Source: an uncultured Pelagibacteraceae bacterium
GTDB lineage: Bacteria; Pseudomonadota; Alphaproteobacteria; Pelagibacterales; Pelagibacteraceae
Reading direction: 5' to 3'
DNA: 64,000 nt
Assembly (NCBI GenBank): GCA_902574035.1
Contig: CACGMC010000002.1
Span: 186,001 to 250,000, forward strand
Part shown: positions 25,069-35,100 of the stretch, in pieces
How positions within the stretch are numbered: the stretch's first letter is position 1
Layout: each line of letters starts with the position of its first letter
Position numbers and translations under genes: made by a program
Notes under the pieces: generated by a model
The model's input: only the letters and a program-made list of their open reading frames with translations
What the model was told of the DNA's origin: nothing
The model's database searches: none

Positions 25069-27297
25069 TTAAAATGTGGTTCCTAATCTAAAGTTAAAAG
25101 ATTGATCAATGTCAGTAGTCGCCTTTGAGATATTCTTTGAAAAAATAAATGATAAAGGTCCTGCAGGAGAAAGCCAGCTTGTATTGACTCCAACTGTGGA
25201 TCTTATTTTATTTGAATCGTCTATTGTATCGCTGTAGTCAACTCCCCATACATTTCCTGCATCTAAAAATAATCCTATATCGGCGTTACTTTTTTCTGGG
25301 AAAAAATTTGGAAAATTTGCCTCTAAGTTTAAAGATGTAGAGTAGTTTCCACCTATAAAATCATCTCCATCTTTTGGTCCTATTTTTCCAGGTTCGAAAC
25401 CCCTCAGTTTTTTAGAGCTCAAGCTTAGTCTTTGACTAACTCGAACGTCCTCATCACTTATCCCATTAACGGCCGTAACGCTAAATTTGAGAGCTCCGAT
25501 TACATCATCACTGAATTCTTTATAGTGATTTGTTCCAAAACTATTTTTAATATGTGGCTGTTCAGCATATACTGGAATTTCTTGGTAAAAAGATGTTAAG
25601 AATCCTGCTGTTGGCATAAACCTTCTGTCTCTTTTATCTGTGGTAAGGGAATAATCAAATAATAGGTCAGTTGAACTTCCGGATTGATTTTTAAGTAATT
25701 GAGACGCAGTAGTATCAGTAGTCAAGTCATCATATGTAAGGCTAAGACCGGGAGAAAAGAAGATATCTTTAAATCTTTCATAAGATAAACTTACACCTCC
25801 TCCTATTACTCTATTTTCATAACCAGAGTCAGATTTGTCATTTTGAATATTTTTTAAATAATAAGATAACTCTTTACCTGTAAAATTGTAATCTGGATCA
25901 GTGTAAGAAATTGAACCTCTTAAAGACTCTTGGCTTACTTCGGCAGCTGCAGAAAGTGTAACACCTCTGCCTAACCAATTATTCTCCTTAACGTTAAAGG
26001 CAAAAGACCCACCATTAGTTCCTATTCCAGCTCCTGCACTTATTTCTCCAGTAGGCATTTCTTCTACTTCAATTTTAATTATTTTAGAGTTAGGCATTGA
26101 TCCTTCAGTAGTAGTTTCTTTAACTGAACCAAAAATTCTTTTTGATTTGATTTGGGAAATTGATTTGTCAACTTTTACTTTGCTGTATGGATCTCCTTCA
26201 TCTAATAGAAGTCCACTTCTTATAACAGTTTCATTAGTTACAGAATTACCTAAAATATCAATTTTTTCTACAATAATTTTTTGACCTTCAGTGACATTTA
26301 TTATTAATTCGATTGTATCATTATTTATGATTTCATTAACATTGTGTTCAATGAATTGAAGATCCTCGTTACTAATAATAAGATCTAATTCATCTAACAG
26401 TTTTTTTACTGTAAATGGTGAATAATAACTTCCAATTACCTTTTGATAAATCTTATTAAGAGGTAAAAAAACCTTCTTATCTAAAACAGGATCAACTTTT
26501 GTGCTAATCTTACTTATTTTGTATCTAGTTCCAGCATTAATGTTAAAAGTAATTTCTGCTTGAAAATCCTCTTTTAGCTCAACTATTTCAGATAAAACTT
26601 TTACATCATAATAACCCACAGATTTGTAATAATTTGTAAGTAATCTTTTATCTAACTCAATATTTGACTGATTTAAGTTAGTATTTCTTGTTAACACTTT
26701 CCAAAATTTTGACTCTTGCGAAGTTATTATATCTCTGAGTCTCCTATCTCTTATTTTTCTATCCCCTTTAAAATTGATTTTTGAAATTTTAGTTTTTTCT
26801 CCTTTTTCAATTTCGAAATAGATATTTACTCTTTTCTTTGGAAAATTTTCTACTTTAGATTTTACCTCTAAGAAGTTAAAACCGAGTGAAGAATATAATC
26901 TTTTAATAATTATTTCATCTTCCACTATTAATGATTTAACAAATGGTCCATTTTTTTTTGATTTAATATTTTCTTTGATAGCTTCTTTGTACTTGTTAGC
27001 ATCTTCACCAACAATTATTATTTCATTAATAACTGGGTACTCTACCAATTTGATAAATAAAGTTTGATCAGTAACTGATATATCAATATTTTCAAAAAAA
27101 TTTGTAGAATAAAGGTTTTTAATAATTTGATTTATCTTCAAATTGTCAATATTTTGATTTATCGAGATATCACCATAAACTTTAACGGTTTCATCACTAA
27201 CTCTTTCGTTCCCTGTGATCTCAATTTTTTTTATGATTTCACCGTTAAGATTACTAGAGAATAACAAAAAAGTTATAATTATTAAAATTTTTTTCAT
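25069..27297 (-). CDS. bamA: Outer membrane protein assembly factor BamA
   Basis: The central Omp85 pore of the BAM complex. The 742-residue protein has a signal peptide (1-19), POTRA domains over roughly residues 20-340 (first IIKKIEITGNERVSDETV; last IIVEKIDILGNSVTNETVIR) and a 16-stranded barrel with GAGIGTNGG, the KLRGFEPGKIGP surface loop (the conserved RGF motif of loop 6) and a C-terminal phenylalanine-ended strand. In most relatives rseP lies between dxr and bamA; here bamA overlaps dxr by 4 bp. Confidence 0.96.
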   Translation of the reverse strand: MKKILIIITFLLFSSNLNGEIIKKIEITGNERVSDETVKVYGDISINQNIDNLKINQIIKNLYSTNFFENIDISVTDQTLFIKLVEYPVINEIIIVGEDANKYKEAIKENIKSKKNGPFVKSLIVEDEIIIKRLYSSLGFNFLEVKSKVENFPKKRVNIYFEIEKGEKTKISKINFKGDRKIRDRRLRDIITSQESKFWKVLTRNTNLNQSNIELDKRLLTNYYKSVGYYDVKVLSEIVELKEDFQAEITFNINAGTRYKISKISTKVDPVLDKKVFLPLNKIYQKVIGSYYSPFTVKKLLDELDLIISNEDLQFIEHNVNEIINNDTIELIINVTEGQKIIVEKIDILGNSVTNETVIRSGLLLDEGDPYSKVKVDKSISQIKSKRIFGSVKETTTEGSMPNSKIIKIEVEEMPTGEISAGAGIGTNGGSFAFNVKENNWLGRGVTLSAAAEVSQESLRGSISYTDPDYNFTGKELSYYLKNIQNDKSDSGYENRVIGGGVSLSYERFKDIFFSPGLSLTYDDLTTDTTASQLLKNQSGSSTDLLFDYSLTTDKRDRRFMPTAGFLTSFYQEIPVYAEQPHIKNSFGTNHYKEFSDDVIGALKFSVTAVNGISDEDVRVSQRLSLSSKKLRGFEPGKIGPKDGDDFIGGNYSTSLNLEANFPNFFPEKSNADIGLFLDAGNVWGVDYSDTIDDSNKIRSTVGVNTSWLSPAGPLSFIFSKNISKATTDIDQSFNFRLGTTF

Positions 27298-28478
27298 TTG
27301 TTTTTATCTCTAAAAATTTGCATCGCTCTACTTCTTGTCCAATTATCAATTATTAAAATTGTTTTTAAATTTGAGGGTTTTTTTATAGCATATTTTCTCA
27401 TTTTTGGGTCTTTTAAAAGGTCAAATAGATAATTGATAATTGAGCAAAAACTCATATTTTTTTTTAAAAATTGATCAACAAATATTTCATTAGCTGCATT
27501 TAAGATAATTGGCAGTGACGTATATTTGTCCAATATAGGTTTTAGTTTTATAGCTGGAAATTTTTTAGAATTAACCTTTAAAAAATTTAAATTTTCGACT
27601 AGATAATTTTTTTTTGACTTTAAAACTATATTTTTTATTTTTTTAACCTCAAAATTATTTTCAAATAAAGCATTGCCTATTGGTATTGACATGTCAGTTT
27701 CGAAGTACAAAAATTTGTATAATCCATTTTTAAACTTCACTATCGCATGAACTAAAGATTGCGGATGTATTAAAATTTCAATTTTATTAAAATCAATAGA
27801 AAATAGTTTTTTGGCCTCAATTACCTCAAAAATTTTATTCATTAAAGTTGCTGAATCTATAGATATTTTTTTTCCCATTTTCCATTTAGGATGATTTATA
27901 GCTTGAGATGGTTTGATTTTATTCATCTTGTTTAAAGGATAATTTAAAAATGGTCCTCCTGATGCTGTTAAATATATTTTTTCAATACTATTTTTGCTTA
28001 CATTATTTATTAAATTCATTATGGAAAAATGTTCTGAGTCTACAGGCAAAATTTTGACTTTATATTTTTTTACAAGTTGTTGGATAACTTCCCATCCACA
28101 AATAACAGACTCTTTATTAGCAATGAGTATTTTTTTACTTTTTTTAATTGCACTTAGACTTGGTTGTAGTCCAGCTATACCAGAAATGGCTAAAATAGAA
28201 ATATCAGATTTTTTAAATTTATATTTATAAAATTCTTTTGAATTTAATATTGTTACTTTTTTTTGGGAAAATTCAAACTTAATTTTTTTGTATGTTTTGT
28301 CGTCAAAAACTACAAAATAAATTGGTTTATATTTTTTTATTATAAATTTAATTTTTTTATAATTTTTATACCCAGTTAAAATATAAAACACATATTTTTT
28401 ATTATTTTTTTCAAATAATTTAAAAGTGGAGTCCCCAATTGAGCCTGTACATCCGTAAATAGATAATTTTTTTTTCAT
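27294..28478 (-). CDS. dxr: 1-deoxy-D-xylulose 5-phosphate reductoisomerase
   Basis: This enzyme converts DXP to MEP, the step before IspD of the same pathway. The 394-residue protein has the NADPH-binding IYGCTGSIGDSTFKL, IANKESVICGW, the metal-binding PVDSEHFSI, TASGGPF, HPKWKMGKKISIDSATLMNK and EIFEVIEA-type motifs and IHPQSLVHA. It overlaps cdsA (4 bp) and bamA (4 bp). Confidence 0.96.
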   Translation of the reverse strand: MKKKLSIYGCTGSIGDSTFKLFEKNNKKYVFYILTGYKNYKKIKFIIKKYKPIYFVVFDDKTYKKIKFEFSQKKVTILNSKEFYKYKFKKSDISILAISGIAGLQPSLSAIKKSKKILIANKESVICGWEVIQQLVKKYKVKILPVDSEHFSIMNLINNVSKNSIEKIYLTASGGPFLNYPLNKMNKIKPSQAINHPKWKMGKKISIDSATLMNKIFEVIEAKKLFSIDFNKIEILIHPQSLVHAIVKFKNGLYKFLYFETDMSIPIGNALFENNFEVKKIKNIVLKSKKNYLVENLNFLKVNSKKFPAIKLKPILDKYTSLPIILNAANEIFVDQFLKKNMSFCSIINYLFDLLKDPKMRKYAIKKPSNLKTILIIDNWTRSRAMQIFRDKNK

Positions 28479-29134
28479 TGGGTAAATACTAATATTAAGA
28501 CGAATGTTAACCCTACAGGTATTCCTAATAAGATTCCATCTATTCTATCAAGTATACCGCCATGACCAGGTAAAATATTGCCAGTATTTTTTATTGCAGA
28601 TTTTCTTTTCAAATAAGAAAAAAATAAATCTCCTAACTGAACACTAAGCGATATAAAAAAACCTAGAAGAATATTGCTCATAAGTTGGGTATTAAAAATA
28701 TAACCAAGTAGAAAAGAGCTCATTAAAATTGAAAGTATAAATGAACCTATACTCCCAGATAAAGTTTTATTTGGACTAATTTTTGTTAATTTTGGTCCCT
28801 TAAATATTTTGCCAAATAGAATCCCGCCTATATCTGATGAAATACATATAAGTAAAATAATAAATAATATTATTTTAAAATGAATATCATTTAGACCTAA
28901 GATAAAAATTAATAAAATAAAGAAGATATATATTGCAAACACACAATTGAGAGAAAAATTTTTAATATGATTATTTTTTATTAATTTTTTTGATAATTTT
29001 GTAAATTCAACGAAAGATAAAGAAAAAATAACAATAGAAACAAATAGATACACTATTTTGCTTAGGAACATTAAAATTAATAACAAAAATAAAAATAAAC
29101 TTGTATTAATTCTTTTGCTTATTTCTGATTTCAA
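28475..29134 (-). CDS. cdsA: Phosphatidate cytidylyltransferase
   Basis: This enzyme makes CDP-diacylglycerol, the precursor of phosphatidylglycerol and phosphatidylethanolamine. The 219-residue polytopic membrane protein ends with the signature SVQLGDLFFSYLKRKSAIKN and GHGGILDRIDG of the CTP:phosphatidate family. The start is a TTG directly after the uppS stop; the next ATG is at residue 23, inside the first membrane segment, so TTG is retained. Shorter than the E. coli enzyme, as in other Alphaproteobacteria. Confidence 0.93.
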   Translation of the reverse strand: MKSEISKRINTSLFLFLLLILMFLSKIVYLFVSIVIFSLSFVEFTKLSKKLIKNNHIKNFSLNCVFAIYIFFILLIFILGLNDIHFKIILFIILLICISSDIGGILFGKIFKGPKLTKISPNKTLSGSIGSFILSILMSSFLLGYIFNTQLMSNILLGFFISLSVQLGDLFFSYLKRKSAIKNTGNILPGHGGILDRIDGILLGIPVGLTFVLILVFTQ

Positions 29135-29806
29135 TTAGATTCCTCCAAAATTTCTTTTTGCTTTATAATAATGTTTTAAAACTTTATGTAAATCTTTTGG
29201 TGAAAAGTCAGGCCACAACTTATCTAAGAAATATAACTCTGTATATGCTAGTTGCCATAACATGAAATTACTTAATCTTTTTTTTCCTCCAGTTCTTATT
29301 AAAATATCAGGGTCTGGGATGTTTTTTGTGTATAAATTATTTTGAACATTTTTTTCTGAAATATTTTTTGATTTAATTTTTTTGAAAGTACTCATTAATT
29401 CTTTTTTGGATCCATAGTTTAAGGCTAGATTAACTAAAATTCTTTTATTTTTTTTTGTTTTTCTTACTGTTTCTTTTAAAATAAATTTTAGCTTATTAGG
29501 TAATTTATTTAATTCTCCGATAATATTTATCTTAATATCGTTATGGATTACATTCTGTAATTCTGATTTAAAGTAAGAACTTACTAAATTAAATAGAAAA
29601 TTTATCTCTGTTTTTGGTCTTTTCCAATTTTCAGTTGAAAAAACATAGAATGTTACTACGGGTATCTTAAATTTAATTGACGACTCTACTATTTTCTTTA
29701 CTGTTTTTACCCCAGCATAATGTCCTGAGTTCCTGTTATTTTTTTTTTTCTTCCCCCACCTTCCATTTCCATCCATAATGAATGCAACGTGGTTAAGTTT
29801 ATTCAT
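29135..29806 (-). CDS. uppS: Undecaprenyl diphosphate synthase (cis-prenyltransferase)
   Basis: This enzyme builds the C55 lipid carrier for peptidoglycan and O-antigen from isopentenyl diphosphate. The 223-residue protein has AFIMDGNGRWGKKK with the catalytic aspartate, a HYAGVKTVK stretch, TFYVFSTENWKRP, ALNYGSKKEL and the C-terminal PDILIRTGGKKRLSNFMLWQ. It links the MEP genes of this window to envelope synthesis and overlaps frr by 4 bp. Confidence 0.96.
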   Translation of the reverse strand: MNKLNHVAFIMDGNGRWGKKKKNNRNSGHYAGVKTVKKIVESSIKFKIPVVTFYVFSTENWKRPKTEINFLFNLVSSYFKSELQNVIHNDIKINIIGELNKLPNKLKFILKETVRKTKKNKRILVNLALNYGSKKELMSTFKKIKSKNISEKNVQNNLYTKNIPDPDILIRTGGKKRLSNFMLWQLAYTELYFLDKLWPDFSPKDLHKVLKHYYKAKRNFGGI

Positions 29807-30363
29807 AATTGTAAGACTTCTTTTTCTTTTTCTGAAGTTATTTTTTCTATGAGAGATATGTGATTGTCTGTAAGTTTTTGTGTACTTTTTTCATAATTTT
29901 CATTTTCGTCCTCAGTAATTTTCTTTTCTTTAAGTTTTTTCTTCAGTTCTTCATTGGCTTCTCGTCTAATATTTCTAATTGAAACTTTATTCTTCTCTGT
30001 CATACTTTTTAATACTTTAATTAATTCTTTTCTTCTTTCTTCTGTTAAGTCTGGTATTCTTATCCTAATTATCTGACCATCAATCTGTGGATTAATTCCT
30101 AAATCTGATTTTTGAATAGCGCTATCGATTAATCCAACATTTCCTTTGTCCCAAACCTGAACTGTTATTAGTCTAGCTTCTGGAACTGATATAGTTCCAA
30201 GTTGATTAATTGGCATCATTTGTCCATAAACATCTACCTTAATCATATCTAACATAGACGAATTAGCTCTACCTGTTCTTAAAGTCGAAATTTCTTTTTT
30301 AAATGATTGAATTGTTTTATCCATTTTTAAAGAATAATTTTTTTCATTAAATTCACTACTCAT
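29803..30363 (-). CDS. frr: Ribosome recycling factor
   Basis: This factor splits post-termination ribosomes with EF-G. The 186-residue protein starts with the first helix carrying LRTGRANSSMLD, then VDVYGQMMPINQLGTISVPEAR, WDKGNVGLIDSAIQKSDLG and the RIPDLTEERRKEL motif. It starts on the base next to the tsf stop. pyrH, which usually separates tsf and frr, is absent. Confidence 0.96.
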   Translation of the reverse strand: MSSEFNEKNYSLKMDKTIQSFKKEISTLRTGRANSSMLDMIKVDVYGQMMPINQLGTISVPEARLITVQVWDKGNVGLIDSAIQKSDLGINPQIDGQIIRIRIPDLTEERRKELIKVLKSMTEKNKVSIRNIRREANEELKKKLKEKKITEDENENYEKSTQKLTDNHISLIEKITSEKEKEVLQL

Positions 30364-31221
30364 TTAAATACCCTCTCCCACTTTAATTCTTACAAAATCA
30401 ATGATTTTAATTTCATCATTTTTTTTTCTCTCATTAAGAATATCTGAAACCTTTTTTTTGGGATCCATAATCCAAATTTGATTTAAAAGTGTGTTGTCAG
30501 ATATAAATTTATTAATTTTACCTTTTGATATTTTTTCTGCAATTTCTCCCTTTTTACCTGAATTAGCTAATTCCGCTTTGATTATTTCTAGCTCTTTATC
30601 AATTATTTCTTTTTTCAAATCAGACTTATCAATTGCTAAGGGGCCGGAGGCTGCAATATGCATAGCAATTTTTTGTCCCAAGTCTTTGTCTTCGTTGTTA
30701 TTTATTTTCACTATAGAAACAATTTTTCCAATATTTTTTTCAACAGCCGAATGAACATAAAAGTAATTCTTACCACCTTGTTTATTAAAGAACTTGGATC
30801 TTCTAATGGTAATTTTTTCACCGATTTTTGATATAAGTGAAATTAAATTATCATCAACTGACTTTCCATTTTCCATTTTTGATGATTTTATTTTCTCAAT
30901 ATCACCAGACGACTCAAAATTAATTTTTGAAATTTCTTTACAGAAATTTAGAAAATCTTTATTTTTAGCTACAAAATCTGTTTCGCTATTTATTTCCACG
31001 ACAGCTACCTCATCTGCTTTATCAAAAACTAACGCTAAACCTTCTGATGCGTTTCTACTCATTTTCTTTGAAGCTTTTGCAATTCCTTTTTTTCTCAAAA
31101 ACTCTATAGATTTTTCTATATCTCCGTTATTTTCTTCAATGGCAGTTTTGCAATCTTTAAAACCTACACCAGTAAGTTCTCTCAATTTTTTAACGTTTAT
31201 GAGTAAATCTTTATTTGACAT
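30364..31221 (-). CDS. tsf: Elongation factor Ts
   Basis: The guanine nucleotide exchange factor for EF-Tu. The 285-residue protein has the N-terminal UBA-like LRELTGVGFKDCKTAIEENN, RKKGIAKASKK, the EINSETDFVAKN exchange motif and IAMHIAASGPLAI. It follows rpsB by 17 bp, the usual rpsB-tsf pair, and is probably transcribed from the promoter ahead of rpsB. Confidence 0.96.
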   Translation of the reverse strand: MSNKDLLINVKKLRELTGVGFKDCKTAIEENNGDIEKSIEFLRKKGIAKASKKMSRNASEGLALVFDKADEVAVVEINSETDFVAKNKDFLNFCKEISKINFESSGDIEKIKSSKMENGKSVDDNLISLISKIGEKITIRRSKFFNKQGGKNYFYVHSAVEKNIGKIVSIVKINNNEDKDLGQKIAMHIAASGPLAIDKSDLKKEIIDKELEIIKAELANSGKKGEIAEKISKGKINKFISDNTLLNQIWIMDPKKKVSDILNERKKNDEIKIIDFVRIKVGEGI

Positions 31222-31238
31222 TAATCGATATTCTTAAA

Positions 31239-32027
31239 TTATTTTTTTTGAAGATTTTTTTTATCTGACTTGATGGTCTTGTTCTTAATCTTTTTTTGAT
31301 CAATTTTAGACATTTTTTTTTCATCATCGATATTTTTTTCAATAAATTTTTCTGCGTCTTTAATAGTGCTTTTTAAAAGATCGCAATATAAATTTATTGA
31401 CCTTCTTGCATCGTCGTTTCCGGGAATTGGGAAATTTATTCCAGTTGGGTCTGAATTTGTGTCTAACACGGCAATAATTGGTATATCTAATTTTTTAGCT
31501 TCATTTACCGCTAAAGACTCGATATTTGTATCGATTATAAAAATAAGATTTGGAAGTTTTTTCATTTCAGATATTCCACCCAATGATCTTTGAAGTTTAT
31601 CACGTTCTTTTCCAAATTTAATAATTTCTTTTTTTGTAAATCCCATATTATCTTTGGATAATTGGTCATCGAGATGTTTCAATCTTTTTATTGAATTTTG
31701 AATTGTGTTCCAGTTAGTTAACATGCCGCCTAGCCATCGGTAATTAACGTAATATTGAGATGTTTCTTTAGCAAGATCACTCACCTGTTCTGAAGCTTGT
31801 TTTTTTGTTGATACAATCAAAATTTTTCCTCCAGATGCAATACATTTGTGAACTTCAACTAATGCATTTTTAAGGAAATTAACTGTTTGAGTTAAATCAA
31901 TTATATGAATAGAATTTTTCTCTCCAAAAATGAAGCTTTTCATTTTTGGATTCCATCTCAAAGTCTTGTGACCCAGGTGAACACCTGCCTCTAATAATTG
32001 TTTTATATTTACTTCTGGTACTTTCAT
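31239..32027 (-). CDS. rpsB: 30S ribosomal protein S2
   Basis: The S2 protein of the small ribosomal subunit. The conserved core is visible: [59 protein letters not shown] and [10 protein letters not shown], ending in a lysine-rich tail. The track start at 32060 would add 11 residues encoded within the structured leader; the ATG at 32027 ([10 protein letters not shown]) matches the family start and gives 262 residues. It is preceded by a putative autoregulatory RNA. Confidence 0.95.
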   Translation of the reverse strand: MKVPEVNIKQLLEAGVHLGHKTLRWNPKMKSFIFGEKNSIHIIDLTQTVNFLKNALVEVHKCIASGGKILIVSTKKQASEQVSDLAKETSQYYVNYRWLGGMLTNWNTIQNSIKRLKHLDDQLSKDNMGFTKKEIIKFGKERDKLQRSLGGISEMKKLPNLIFIIDTNIESLAVNEAKKLDIPIIAVLDTNSDPTGINFPIPGNDDARRSINLYCDLLKSTIKDAEKFIEKNIDDEKKMSKIDQKKIKNKTIKSDKKNLQKK

Positions 32028-32100
32028 ATTTTTCCGGTTTATCCACCACAACTGCTCCAATTCGGACCGGGGGGAATTACCCTTAAAGTTGTGTGCGAAA
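32028..32100 (-). promoter_or_regulatory. rpsB (S2) mRNA leader with predicted pseudoknot
   Basis: On the minus strand this untranslated leader contains CACAACT (32087-32093) pairing with AGTTGTG (32047-32053). Inside that stem a GGG/CCC hairpin with an AATTA-type loop (32072-32082) forms. The loop sequence CCGGT (32066-32070) can pair with ACCGG (32034-32038), directly before the start codon, giving a pseudoknot that would cover the ribosome entry site. GC content is clearly higher than the surroundings. Comparative work on Ca. Pelagibacter has reported a structured element before the S2 gene; this is very likely that element. Confidence 0.75.
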
Positions 32101-32109
32101 TTAAGCTTT

Positions 32110-32136
32110 ATTATAATTTATTCATCTAAAAAGCAA
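32110..32136 (-). promoter_or_regulatory. Putative rpsB-tsf promoter
   Basis: On the minus strand a perfect TATAAT (32115 down to 32110) is preceded by TTGCTT (32136 to 32131) with a 15-base spacer, shorter than the ideal 17. A transcript would begin near 32103, placing the leader stem at its very 5' end. The spacing weakens the -35 call, while the -10 is good. Confidence 0.5.
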
Positions 32137-32140
32137 GTAT

Positions 32141-35100
32141 TTAAAAAGTTATTTTTTTTACGTATTCTCTATTTTTTACTTCGTTAAATAATTTTAAATC
32201 AAATTTTCTTGGATTTTCAAGTTTAATCGTAAATTTTGTATCCTTCTGTCTTATTATTAATTGAACTTCGGTTTCTCCTTTTTGTTGCAAAAGTTTTTTC
32301 AATTCTGAAAAATCTTGTTTATCATCAATTTCAATAAAAACTTTTTTATAATTGTTATTTATTAAATTATCTAAAGAGATAATTTTCTTAACATTAATTC
32401 TTTTTTGATCCCCGCCAGTATCTTTAAACAAAGTAATTACAAAAGACTCGCCCTCCTTAAGAATATCTCTATTTTTAATAAGAATTTCAGAAAAGATGAA
32501 AAGTTCGTATTCACCAAAATTATCACTGAATTTAGCAATAGCAAAAGGTGTTCCTTTGGAACTTTTTTTTTCTTGTATAGACATTAAAGTGCCTGCGATT
32601 AAACCATCATTTTTTTTATCTAAAATAAACTCTCTATAGGGTTTTATATTCAGTTGTGAAAAAATATTTCTATAATTATTTAATGGATGATCAGAGATAT
32701 AAAAGCCTAGTGATTTAAATTCCTCACTTAGAAGTTCTTTCGTGCTCCATTTTTCATCAGTATTGAGTCTTAATTTCTCAAGTTTGTCTTCATCTACATC
32801 ATCAAATAAATTACTTTGTTTACTGATTTTTTCTTCATGATATATCTTGTTTAGTTGAATTAATTTTGGAATTGTAACAAATATTCCCTTTCTGTTTTTT
32901 TCAAGTTTATCAAAGGCACCAGATTTTACTAACCCTTCTAATTGTAATTTATTAATATCTTTTGGATTAACTCTTTTGATAAAATCCATAAGCGATTTGA
33001 ATTTTCCATTCGACTCCCTTTCTTTGACTAGATTAGAGATAGCTTCACTTCCTACATTTTTTATAGCGCCTAACCCATACAAAATAGTATTTTTGGAAGT
33101 TTTAAAATCTCCAAAACACTCATTTATATCCGGTCTTACTACACTCACTTCAAGTCTTTTTAATTCATCGACAAATTCCCTTAATTTATTCGTGTTTGTT
33201 GTTTCAGTAGACATTGTTGACGCAATAAATTCCTCTGTATGATAAGTTTTTAAATAAGCTGTCTGGAAAGCAATTAAGGCATATGCTGCAGCATGACTTT
33301 TGTTAAATCCATATTCTGCAAATGGCTCAATTTTAGTGAAAATATAATTAGCTAAATCTTTTTTAATACCATTTTTAATGGCTCCATTTACAAATCTTTC
33401 TTTTTGTTTTTCTAATTCAGCTCGTTTTTTCTTACCCATTGCTCTACGTAAAATATCAGCTTCTCCTGCGGAAAAACCGGCTAAAGTTTGAGCAATTTGC
33501 ATTACCTGTTCTTGGTATATTATTATTCCGTAAGTTGTTTCCAATATTTTTTTTAAACTTGGGTGAATATAATCAGGTTCTCTGAGACCATTTTTACAAT
33601 CATTATATATTGGTATATTGCTCATCGGACCAGGCCTATACAAAGCAACCAATGCGATTATATCGTCAAATTTATTTGGCTTCATTTGTTTTATAGCTTC
33701 TCTCATCCCAGTGCTCTCTAATTGGAACAGGCCTGTCGTTTCGCCTGTAGATAAAAGATCAAATACTTTTTTATCTTTTAAATTAATTTTTGTTATATCT
33801 AATACTAAATTTTTTTTATTTATCATTTTTACTGTTTTATCTATTACTGTTAACGTTTTTAAACCAAGTAAATCGAATTTTACGAGACCAGCATTTTCTG
33901 ATGAATACATGTCATATTGAGTGGATGGTAAAGGTAATTTTGATGAATGATCAATATAGAGTGGTATTTGATCAGAAAGTTCTTTTCCTGCAATTACGAC
34001 TCCCGCAGCATGCGTAGCCATATTTCTATTTAAGCCCTCTAATTGCAGAGACAATTCAATTAATTTTTTCACTTTTAAACTTTGATTTATTTCATTTTGA
34101 AATCGCGGTTCTCTATTAATAGACTCTTGTAAAGTTAAAGGTCGAGATGGATCAAAAGGTATCATTTTACAAATCTTATCTACATGACCATAGGGTAGTC
34201 CTAAAACACGCCCAATGTCTCTTAAAGCCATTCTAGCTTTTAATTTGCCAAAAGTGATTATATGGGCTACGCCTCTACCATATTTCTGTTTAAGATATTC
34301 AAAGACTTTGTCTCTTTTTTCCTCACAAAAATCTATGTCAAAATCTGGCATTGAAATACGATCGGGATTTAAAAATCGCTCGAAAATTAAATCAAATTCG
34401 ATTGGATCTAAATCAGTTATATCAAGACTATAAGCAACCAGTGAGCCTGCTCCTGAACCTCTTCCAGGACCTACTGGTATTGCATTTTTCTTCGCCCATC
34501 TAATATAGTCTGAGACTATTAAAAAATAACTTGGATAATTCATTGAGTTTATAATATTAATTTCATGATTTAATCTGTCATAATATAACTGTTTTAATCT
34601 TTCTTGATCTTTATCCTTGTTTTTTAAAAAGATAAAATTTTTTAGTCTCTTTTCTAAACCTAATTGAGCTTGTATTAATAATTCTTGCTCTGCAGTTTTA
34701 TTTTCATTTAAAGCAAGGGTTGGTAAAAGAGGTTTAGTTTTTTTTGGTTTAAAGCTAAATTTTTTTGGAAAATTGTAATTATTTTCTAAAGCTTCTGGGA
34801 TGTCTTTAAATAAATCTTTTAAATCACTTAAATCTCTTAAAAAATGGTTATTTTTTAATTTTTTTCTATTTTTATCGTCTACAAATGTTTTTTCTCCAAC
34901 ACAAATCAGTGCATCATGAGCTTCGGCCATATCTTTTTTAATATAAAAAACTTCTTGAGAAGAAATTAGGGGAACCATCAGTTCAGATGAGATTGAAATT
35001 AAAAAATCTTCATAATTTTTCTCATCGTCCTCTTGATGTCTTTGAATTTCTAAATAAAAATTATCTTTAAAAGTGTCATTAAGTTTTCTTAATAAAACTT

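Noticed and set aside
32028-32060. Upstream extension of rpsB in the ORF track
   Set aside because: The extra 11 codons lie in the structured leader and the family start is the ATG at 32027.
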